From Coxiellaceae bacterium (GTDB lineage: Bacteria > Pseudomonadota > Gammaproteobacteria > Coxiellales > Coxiellaceae), in NCBI GenBank assembly GCA_003450655.1, contig DMFG01000128.1, forward strand, positions 1-5,223: a stretch of 5,223 nt of DNA. The letters run 5' to 3'. The notes below the pieces were generated by a model, which was not told the origin of the DNA, did not search any database, and worked only from the letters and a program-made list of their open reading frames with translations. Shown piece after piece: positions 1 to 5,223 of this stretch. Position 1 is the first letter of the stretch, and every line of letters begins with the position of its first letter. Position numbers and translations under genes: made by a program.

Positions 1-2
1 AC

Positions 3-53
3 TTGGTTCTACAAGGTATCGTGACACTGTTAGATAAAAATTCGGCCATATAG
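3..53 (+). other. possible 3' end of an upstream gene (partial)
   Basis: One + frame is open from the window edge for 16 codons and ends at TAG 51-53. It reads LVLQGIVTLLDKNSAI, a hydrophobic-then-polar composition typical of a protein C-terminus. A competing + frame is also open from the edge and ends at TAA 35-37. With so few codons neither can be proven, and the piece is not recognisable as any family. If real, it would lie about 90 bases upstream of nhaA on the same strand. Confidence 0.2.
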
Positions 54-67
54 CAATTGAGTGAGTT

Positions 68-96
68 TTGTTATTTGCTGTTTGATTTGTAATAAT
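68..96 (+). promoter_or_regulatory. candidate sigma70 promoter of nhaA
   Basis: TTGTTA (68-73, four of six matches to TTGACA) is followed after exactly 17 bases by AATAAT (91-96, five of six matches to TATAAT). Transcription would start near 103, giving a leader of about 40 bases before the nhaA start at 144. A small inverted repeat, TAATC (93-97) with GATTA (105-109), overlaps the -10 element and the predicted start site and could be an operator. This rests on consensus matching only. Confidence 0.4.
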
Positions 97-143
97 CAGT
101 ATCGGATTAAGACCTCATGGATAATATGATAAAGGGTTAACGC

Positions 144-1325
144 ATGCGTATTAAAATGTTGAGAGAGTTTATTGTTTCAGAAACCATGGCGGGTTTTTGT
201 CTTTTCTTGGCAGCTGTTTTAGCCATTATCGTCGATAATTCATCTTTGGCGCATTATTACCATGATATTTTACATCACGTTTGGACACTGCATTTATATG
301 TTGTTGTCTTGTCTAAGTCGTTACATCATTGGGTGAATGATGGCTTGATGACCATCTTTTTCTTATTGGTGGGATTGGAGATTAAGCGAGAGTTGTTTGA
401 AGGTGAATTAAGTTCATTTTCTCAAGCAGCATTGCCAGGTATTGCAGCTATTGGTGGAATGGTTGTTCCTGGCTTGGTGTATTGGGTCATCAATCATGCA
501 GATGCCGTAGCGCTGCGAGGTTGGGCGATACCTACAGCAACTGATATTGCGTTTTCCTTAGGTATTTTATCATTGCTTGGCCGACGAGTGCCTTTATCAC
601 TGAAGGTTTTTTTAATGGCACTAGCAATTTTTGATGACATGGGTGCTATTTTAATTATCGCTATTTTTTACACGCCGCATGTGCAGGTGTATTTGTTGGC
701 TGGTGTTCTAGTCATGTTTTTATTGCTGGTGTTATTGAATCGGCTTCGTGTGCATGCACTGTCTTTGTATCTCATTATTGGTGCTGTGCTTTGGGTGTGC
801 TTGCTGCGTTCTGGTGTGCATGCAACTTTGGCAGGGATATTATTAGCCTTCACTATTCCATTGAACCATAAGAATTCTCATCGTGCATCGCCATTACATC
901 GATTGGAGCATGTCTTAAACCCATGGGTAGCCTTTTTTGTATTACCGTTATTTGCTTTTACTAATGCTGGGATTAATTTCTCACAATTACCTATGGGTCA
1001 GGTGATGTCATCCGTTCCACTCGGTATTTTCGCAGGCCTATTTTTTGGAAAGCAGCTTGGAATAACAGGCTTTTCATGGTTGGCAATTAAATGCGGTATT
1101 GTTCGGTTGCCTTCTAATGTTCGCATATCCAGTATCTATGGTGTCAGTTTATTATGCGGTGTTGGATTTACCATGAGTTTATTTATCGGTAGTTTGGCGT
1201 TTGACTGGGTCAGTGAGTCTTATGAGCCACTAGTGAGAATTGGAGTCATTGGGGGGTCTTTGATTTCAGGTATTCTAGGTTATGTCGTGTTGCGATGTGT
1301 TTATCATAAACCGCAGTGTTCATAG
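144..1325 (+). CDS. nhaA: Na+/H+ antiporter NhaA
   Basis: Inner-membrane sodium/proton antiporter, which in E. coli exports one Na+ (or Li+) for two H+ taken up and maintains pH and sodium homeostasis at alkaline pH. The protein has 393 residues (E. coli 388) and about twelve hydrophobic segments. Key residues are visible: TATDIAF with T133 and D134 (E. coli T132, D133) in the broken helix IV; FDDMGAI with D164 and D165, the ion-binding aspartate pair (E. coli D163/D164); K303 in FFGKQLG (E. coli K300); the entry-funnel motif GLEIKREL with E79, R82 and E83; and H226 in RSGVHATLAG (E. coli H225). The E. coli LEHVLHPW motif reads LEHVLNPW here, so N259 replaces H256, and the loop before it is two residues longer. 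The start is fixed by an in-frame TAA at 138-140 and an AAAGGG ribosome site at 131-136. The family call is very safe; pH response is inferred from homology. Confidence 0.98.
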   Translation: MRIKMLREFIVSETMAGFCLFLAAVLAIIVDNSSLAHYYHDILHHVWTLHLYVVVLSKSLHHWVNDGLMTIFFLLVGLEIKRELFEGELSSFSQAALPGIAAIGGMVVPGLVYWVINHADAVALRGWAIPTATDIAFSLGILSLLGRRVPLSLKVFLMALAIFDDMGAILIIAIFYTPHVQVYLLAGVLVMFLLLVLLNRLRVHALSLYLIIGAVLWVCLLRSGVHATLAGILLAFTIPLNHKNSHRASPLHRLEHVLNPWVAFFVLPLFAFTNAGINFSQLPMGQVMSSVPLGIFAGLFFGKQLGITGFSWLAIKCGIVRLPSNVRISSIYGVSLLCGVGFTMSLFIGSLAFDWVSESYEPLVRIGVIGGSLISGILGYVVLRCVYHKPQCS

Positions 1326-1391
1326 TATTTTACGGCTGCATCAGGTACTATGGCTGTCCTTTTTTAGAGCTGACAGGTTAGGTCTAGTATT

Positions 1392-4034
1392 ATGAGTCAA
1401 GATGTTACAAATAACCCCGTGGTTTATCTAAAAGATTATACGCCTGTGAGTTTTTTAATCGATGACGTTGACTTGCATGTGGATCTCCATGAGGATCACA
1501 CCCGTATTGTCAGTACCTTGTCATTACGAGCTAATCCAGCAGCTGAGTCTTGTAGTGAACTATTTTTAAATGGTGAAGACCTCTTGCTAGAAGCCATTGA
1601 GTGTGATGGCGTTGCTTTATCTAAAGATGCCTATACGGTCAGTGAACACGGAGTCTTGTTGCATGATTTACCTTCACAGTGTCAACTGACGACCACAGTG
1701 GTGATTCATCCTGAAACGAATACGTTATTGATGGGCTTGTATCAATCAAGTGGTAATTTTTGCACACAATGTGAGGCGGAGGGGTTTCGACGCATCACGT
1801 ATTTCTTAGATCGACCTGATGTGATGTCTCGTTATCGTGTCGCGATTGAAGCTGATCAAGCACGCTATCCGATGTTGTTATCCAATGGGAATTGTTTAGC
1901 AGAGCGTCAACTGCCTAATGGTCGTCATGAAGTAGTCTGGCAAGATCCTTCACTGAAGCCGTGTTACTTGTTTGCTTTGGTTGCTGGAGATTTTGATCTC
2001 ATTGAAGATACGTTTACCACGTGCTCAGGTCGTCCAGTGGAGTTGCGCTTTTATCTTGAAAAAGGGTTTAAAGAGCAAGGCTATTTTGCATTAGATGCCT
2101 TGAAGCGTGCTATGCGTTGGGATGAAGAGGTCTATCGTCGTGAGTATGACCTGGATATTTACATGGTAGTTGCTGTAAGTGACTTCACCATGGGGGCGAT
2201 GGAAAATAAAGGCCTCAATATTTTTAATACCTCTGCTGTATTGGCGAAACCCGATACCGCAACCGACGCAGATTATGCTTGGATTGAGGCGGTGGTCGGT
2301 CATGAATATTTCCATAACTGGTCCGGTAATCGAGTGACTTGTCGTGACTGGTTTCAATTAACCTTAAAAGAGGGTTTAACAGTCTTTCGAGAACACGGTT
2401 TTTCTATGGATATGTGTTCTGCATCAATGATGCGTTTGCAGCAAGTGCAAGGTATGCGAAATGCACAGTTTGCTGAAGATGCAGGTCCGATGGCTCACCC
2501 CATTCGTTCAGCTTCGTATATTGAAATTAATAACTTCTACACAGCAACCGTTTATCAAAAGGGTGCTGAAGTGATCCGTATGGTTGAAACATTTTTAGGA
2601 AAAACGGTTTTTCAGCAAGGCATGGATCTGTATTTTTCTCGCTTTGATGGACAGGCTGTTACCACAGAAGATTTTATTGCGGTGATGGAAGAAGTGTCAG
2701 GTCGTGATCTAACACAATTTAAACGCTGGTATGATCAAGCCGGTACCCCCGAGTTAACGATCTCCCAAGATTATTCAGTCGATGATCACACTTGGACGCT
2801 GCATGTTAAGCAGCAATGTCCATCGACACCCGGTCAAACTGAAAAGCAACCTTTTCATTTGCCACTTGCGATAGGGGCTGTTGATCATACAGGTCAGCCA
2901 ATTGAGTTGTCACTGGATGCGAGTAATGAGTCATCAGAAACGTTAGTGTTAGATGTTACTCAGCCTGAACAATCATTTACGATTGAGGGCGTGTCATCTC
3001 AACCAGTGCCCTCGCTATTGCGCGAGTTTTCAGCGCCTGTAAAAGTGCATTATGATTACACGGTGAATGAACTGTCTACTTTGATTCAACATGATTCCGA
3101 TCCTGTTGCGCGTTGGGATGCTGGTCAAACATTAATGTCTTCGGCACTGACGACCATCGCACAACAATATGAGTCGCAACAAACGTTAGTTATGGAGCCC
3201 GCATTGACTCACGCATTAGGTCAAGTGATAGAGCGTGCTGTTGAGGATCCTATGATGGCAGCACAACTGCTGGCTTTTCCTTCCATGGCTTATCTTATGC
3301 AAACGGACTCTACGATAGATGTTTTGTCGTGGCATGAAGCGCGTCAGTTTGCTGAGCGAGTGGTGGCAGATGTTTATGAAGACGTGTTATTACAAGCTTA
3401 TCATCAATCACAATCTACAGAGCCTTACCAATTCAATGCTCAAGGCTATGCGCGACGTTCTTGGATGAACACCTGCCTAGCTTATTTAGTCAAAACACAG
3501 AAAGCATCACACCTAAAACGTGCTTTTGAGCAATATGAGCAAGCCGATAATATGACAGATACTATGGCTGCTTTACAGGCATTAAATCATCAACAGACGG
3601 ATTTGCGTGATAAAGCTTTAGGTACCTTCTATGAACAATGGCAACACGAGCCTCTGGTTATCAATAAATGGTTAGGCTTGCATGCGTCTACCACTTTGCC
3701 GCATTGTTTAGAGCAAGTCCGCGAGTTAATGCAACATCAGGCCTTCCATTTAAGTAATCCCAATAATGTGTATGCCTTGATTCGTGGTTATGCTGGAAAT
3801 CCTGTTGGTTTTCATAGCCCCGTAGATGGTCAAGGGTATGCTTTCATTGCTGATCAAGTATTAGCGCTGGATGCTATCAATTCCCTTGTGGCGGGACGTA
3901 TTGTGAGAGGGTTGATGAATTGGCGTCAGCTCACAGATGCTCGTGGTCAGTTGATGCGTTCGCAGCTTGAACGTGTGGCTAATACCGCAGGTTTATCCAG
4001 TGATGTCTATGAAGTGGCACATAAGAGTTTGTGA
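1392..4034 (+). CDS. pepN: aminopeptidase N (M1 zinc metallopeptidase)
   Basis: Cytosolic zinc aminopeptidase that removes N-terminal residues from peptides in the last steps of protein turnover. The 880-residue protein (E. coli 870) aligns end to end with E. coli PepN. Visible parts: N-terminal beta domain to about residue 200 with CTQCEAEGFR (E128 equals E. coli E121); thermolysin-like catalytic domain at about 200-450 with the exopeptidase motif GAMEN at 268-272, the preceding M267 (the S1 gate, E. coli M260), zinc ligands H304 and H308 in HEYFH plus E327 in LKEGLT, catalytic E305, and Y388 in TVYQKGAE (E. coli Y381); a beta sandwich at about 451-550 ending in REFSAPVK; and a C-terminal helical domain containing NMTD and SNPNN. 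There is no signal peptide. The start ATG follows AGGT at 1380-1383 with suitable spacing. It lies 66 bases after nhaA on the same strand, so read-through from the nhaA promoter is possible. No frameshift or missing catalytic residue is seen. Confidence 0.99.
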   Translation: MSQDVTNNPVVYLKDYTPVSFLIDDVDLHVDLHEDHTRIVSTLSLRANPAAESCSELFLNGEDLLLEAIECDGVALSKDAYTVSEHGVLLHDLPSQCQLTTTVVIHPETNTLLMGLYQSSGNFCTQCEAEGFRRITYFLDRPDVMSRYRVAIEADQARYPMLLSNGNCLAERQLPNGRHEVVWQDPSLKPCYLFALVAGDFDLIEDTFTTCSGRPVELRFYLEKGFKEQGYFALDALKRAMRWDEEVYRREYDLDIYMVVAVSDFTMGAMENKGLNIFNTSAVLAKPDTATDADYAWIEAVVGHEYFHNWSGNRVTCRDWFQLTLKEGLTVFREHGFSMDMCSASMMRLQQVQGMRNAQFAEDAGPMAHPIRSASYIEINNFYTATVYQKGAEVIRMVETFLGKTVFQQGMDLYFSRFDGQAVTTEDFIAVMEEVSGRDLTQFKRWYDQAGTPELTISQDYSVDDHTWTLHVKQQCPSTPGQTEKQPFHLPLAIGAVDHTGQPIELSLDASNESSETLVLDVTQPEQSFTIEGVSSQPVPSLLREFSAPVKVHYDYTVNELSTLIQHDSDPVARWDAGQTLMSSALTTIAQQYESQQTLVMEPALTHALGQVIERAVEDPMMAAQLLAFPSMAYLMQTDSTIDVLSWHEARQFAERVVADVYEDVLLQAYHQSQSTEPYQFNAQGYARRSWMNTCLAYLVKTQKASHLKRAFEQYEQADNMTDTMAALQALNHQQTDLRDKALGTFYEQWQHEPLVINKWLGLHASTTLPHCLEQVRELMQHQAFHLSNPNNVYALIRGYAGNPVGFHSPVDGQGYAFIADQVLALDAINSLVAGRIVRGLMNWRQLTDARGQLMRSQLERVANTAGLSSDVYEVAHKSL

Positions 4035-4140
4035 GTGTGTTTGCTATCAAGCCAGGCTGAAATGTTATCGGAAATTGATGCGGCTAGAATGTGACACAAT
4101 GTCGTGTTTAAATTGCTCGCTTGTTGCCAAAAAATTAAGT

Positions 4141-4500
4141 TTAGTATTGATTCAGTGTGTGAGAGCAGCGGTCTAATATTTCTAACGGACGTTTTTTAAA
4201 GATGCCTGTTTTGGTGTGATGTGTGCGTAATAATTCGATCGTATGCTTCGATTTTGGAATGATGACATCTGACATGGGGTGAGCGAGAGAGTCCTGTTGA
4301 TGTGAGAATAGCTCATCTCTGGCTAATAAAATTTCACATGCGACGATCATGCTGTGTAAAGCCCGAGTTAATGGAATGGGTACACCCATCATGCCGAAAA
4401 TGATGGTGTCTTTTTTTGCTATGTCGTAGTCAGTAAAATGGCCATGGGCATGCTCATTTATAAAAACAGTAGTGTGTGTGAATTTATATATTATAATTTT
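4141..4500 (-). pseudogene. unrecognised gene remnant lacking its 5' end
   Basis: A minus-strand frame is open from just after a TAA at 4501-4503 to the stop at 4141-4143. The first possible start, ATG at 4390-4392 (followed by a second ATG), gives 83 residues beginning MMGVPIPLTRALHS. There is no purine-rich ribosome site before it. The in-frame sequence upstream (for example FINEHAHGHF and KKDTIIFG, about 30 residues) has the same protein-like composition but contains no ATG, GTG or TTG. The simplest reading is a gene that lost its 5' end, with the very AT-rich DNA beyond 4500 not continuing it. Alternatives are a short gene starting at 4392, an unusual ATT start near 4497, or a frameshift. 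The product is rich in histidine and looks soluble and mainly helical (REL-, EILLARDELF- and TIELL-like stretches). I do not recognise the family. It converges on pepN, with 106 bases between the two stop codons. Confidence 0.45.
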
Positions 4501-4522
4501 TTAATACATAAGATGTGATTTT

Positions 4523-4549
4523 GTATCGTAAAATTTAAATTAGTATCGT
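4523..4549. repeat. direct repeat GTATCGT, two copies 20 bp apart
   Basis: GTATCGT occurs at 4523-4529 and again at 4543-4549, exactly 20 bases start to start, with AT-rich sequence between. The second copy also begins a short inverted repeat, TATCG (4544-4548) with CGATA (4555-4559). Two helical turns between copies would place both on the same DNA face, as in tandem protein-binding sites. Seven-base repeats in AT-rich DNA can arise by chance, so function is only a suggestion. Confidence 0.3.
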
Positions 4550-4578
4550 TAATTCGATATGTGCGGTTTAATATTTTA

Positions 4579-4621
4579 GGTGTATAGTCCACACCCAACA
4601 ATAAAATTTATCGGGTGTGAC
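4579..4621 (-). terminator. competing stem-loops, possible transcription terminator
   Basis: CACACCC (4590-4596) pairs with GGGTGTG (4613-4619), a seven-base-pair stem that can extend by AC/GT beyond one bulged base. The 16-base loop holds the inner inverted repeat ATAAA-A-TTTAT. The stem lies 18 bases after the stop of the minus-strand gene ending at 4638, a usual place for a terminator. ACACC (4591-4595) can instead pair with GGTGT (4579-4583) across a seven-base loop, so the two hairpins exclude each other. No run of T follows on the minus strand, so an intrinsic terminator is only possible, not shown. Confidence 0.3.
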
Positions 4622-4637
4622 TGTTATTATTATAGTG

Positions 4638-5141
4638 TTAAAGACTAAGGCTCTGGCTGGGTGTAGTACCTTCATTTGTGTTATTGGGTGTTTGTGGAAA
4701 TAAAGTTTGTCTGCGGTCGCCATACTTTGATTCTTGGTCGTGATAACTTTCAAGGATGACAAACTCCCTATGTTCAGCGTGTGTTTTTACAAACAATCCA
4801 GCTTCGCCACGACCATCAATATAAATCGTTTTTATTGATCCTGGAAGATTTTCTAAAAATGTGTTCATTCTAGCTAGGCTGGCTGGCTTGGTTTCAGGGG
4901 TGATAGGTGAACTTACAAAATTATCGCCAAATCTTAATGCTTGTATGTCTTTAGTTTCGATAAGCGTTAGAAATTCTGTCATAAACTGATCAAATTCTTC
5001 GTCATTGAGGTGTGTAAGACCGTTATCAGAGATATCTATCATTTTATGATTTTTCCAATGCTCGATAATAAAGCAACCGCTTAAATTCCTGTCATCAGAT
5101 TCACCCATATTGCGAAACTCTATTTTTATTTTTTCATTCAT
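4638..5141 (-). CDS. hypothetical protein with leucine-rich-repeat-like units
   Basis: A 167-residue protein of unknown function. After a charged N-terminus (MNEKIKIEFRNMGESDD) come three units resembling the strand-and-turn part of leucine-rich repeats: MIDISDNGLTHL at 34-45, IQALRFGDNFVSS at 66-78 and IKTIYIDGRG at 103-112. The first two keep the Asn typical of LxxLxLxxN motifs. They are separated by helical, acidic or polar stretches (EEFDQFMTEFLTLIE, LARMNTFLENLP) with spacings near 32-37 residues, longer than a standard bacterial repeat. From about 148 the chain becomes a polar Pro/Thr/Asn/Ser tail ending SQSLSL. There is no signal peptide or membrane segment. The chosen ATG (5139-5141) has AGGAG seven bases upstream. 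A longer frame from TTG at 5211-5213 is rejected because it would overlap the promoter. Such repeats usually bind proteins and are common among effectors of intracellular bacteria, but an effector role here is only inference. Confidence 0.72.
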   Translation of the reverse strand: MNEKIKIEFRNMGESDDRNLSGCFIIEHWKNHKMIDISDNGLTHLNDEEFDQFMTEFLTLIETKDIQALRFGDNFVSSPITPETKPASLARMNTFLENLPGSIKTIYIDGRGEAGLFVKTHAEHREFVILESYHDQESKYGDRRQTLFPQTPNNTNEGTTPSQSLSL

Positions 5142-5148
5142 TTTATTA

Positions 5149-5153
5149 CTCCT
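5149..5153 (-). promoter_or_regulatory. ribosome binding site deciding the start of the repeat protein
   Basis: On the minus strand AGGAG is followed by seven bases (TAATAAA) and then ATG at 5141-5139. This near-ideal Shine-Dalgarno site decides the start in favour of the ATG over the in-frame TTG 24 codons upstream, which has no such site. Confidence 0.8.
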
Positions 5154-5183
5154 AATGTTAAGAAGGTATATATAAACTCTTCT

Positions 5184-5213
5184 GTTATATGTGATGTAAA
5201 ACAAATTTATCAA
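5184..5213 (-). promoter_or_regulatory. sigma70-type promoter of the repeat-protein gene
   Basis: Reading the minus strand, TTGATA (5213-5208, five of six matches to TTGACA) is followed after 18 bases by TATAAC (5189-5184, five of six matches to TATAAT). Transcription would begin near 5177, giving a leader of about 35 bases that contains the AGGAG site. This suggests the gene is transcribed as its own unit. Confidence 0.55.
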
Positions 5214-5223
5214 ATTGTCTCTA

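Larger units (their letters stand above)
4504..4637. other. AT-rich non-coding spacer
   Basis: This stretch lies downstream of the 167-residue minus-strand gene and upstream of the gene remnant. It is much richer in A and T than nhaA or pepN, and no frame with protein-like composition crosses it. What it does hold is a 20-bp-spaced direct repeat and a set of short complementary segments able to form two competing hairpins, both listed separately. It could be regulatory, or the scar of a deletion that removed the start of the neighbouring remnant. Confidence 0.5.

Noticed and set aside
668..853. Minus-strand open frame of 61 codons inside nhaA.
   Set aside because: It is antisense to conserved membrane helices of NhaA, with a composition expected from reverse-reading hydrophobic codons.
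1326..1391. Possible terminator between nhaA and pepN: six T at 1360-1365 and a short pairing of CTGTC (1354-1358) with GACAG (1372-1376).
   Set aside because: The T run lies inside the loop rather than after the stem, the stem has only five pairs, and no GC-rich hairpin precedes the T run. It is not a credible intrinsic terminator.
2091..2357. Minus-strand open frame of 88 codons inside pepN.
   Set aside because: It lies entirely opposite the conserved catalytic region of pepN, has no ribosome site and its translation resembles nothing. It is a shadow of the real gene.
3967..4176. + strand open frame of 69 codons overlapping the pepN end.
   Set aside because: Most of its first third overlaps pepN in another frame, the rest has a random cysteine-rich composition, and no ribosome site is seen.
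4141..4500. Resemblance of the remnant (HFTDYD...KKDTIIFG, then a helical stretch) to SPOUT/TrmL-type tRNA methyltransferases.
   Set aside because: The match is limited to a few residues around the FG. The diagnostic glutamate-arginine-glycine and S-L/M-N-L/V-S signatures that should follow are absent, so no family name is given.
4568..4762. Minus-strand frame of 64 codons overlapping the repeat-protein gene.
   Set aside because: It overlaps the C-terminal part of the better-supported frame, runs through the hairpin region and lacks a ribosome site.

Overview
The window looks like chromosomal DNA of a moderately AT-rich gammaproteobacterium. NhaA and PepN both match the Escherichia coli families closely along their full length, including the catalytic residues. 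The leucine-rich-repeat-like small protein at the right end would suit a host-associated lineage such as the Legionellales, but that placement is inference and no single marker here proves it.

Left part (1-4034, + strand): two intact, well-conserved genes read in the same direction. nhaA (144-1325) encodes an inner-membrane Na+/H+ antiporter and has a plausible sigma70-type promoter and ribosome site just upstream. pepN (1392-4034) encodes a cytosolic zinc aminopeptidase. It starts 66 bases after nhaA with no convincing terminator between them, so the two may be co-transcribed, although they share no pathway. The first 53 bases may hold the last codons of another + strand gene.

Right part (4035-5223): a sparser, more AT-rich segment whose coding signal lies on the minus strand and converges on pepN. 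It holds (i) an unrecognised reading frame at 4141-4500 that looks coding but has no start codon or ribosome site where its coding character begins, so it is probably a 5'-truncated gene remnant; (ii) a very AT-rich spacer with a 20-bp-spaced direct repeat and a pair of mutually exclusive stem-loops; and (iii) a 167-residue hypothetical protein (4638-5141) with three degenerate leucine-rich-repeat-like units, its own good promoter and a strong ribosome site.

The two halves do not form a functional system: a conserved housekeeping pair is followed by an accessory, partly decayed region. I found no mobile-element ends, CRISPR array, tRNA or rRNA. The most interesting items are the small repeat protein and the start-less remnant beside it. 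I see no convincing evidence of a new multi-gene system.
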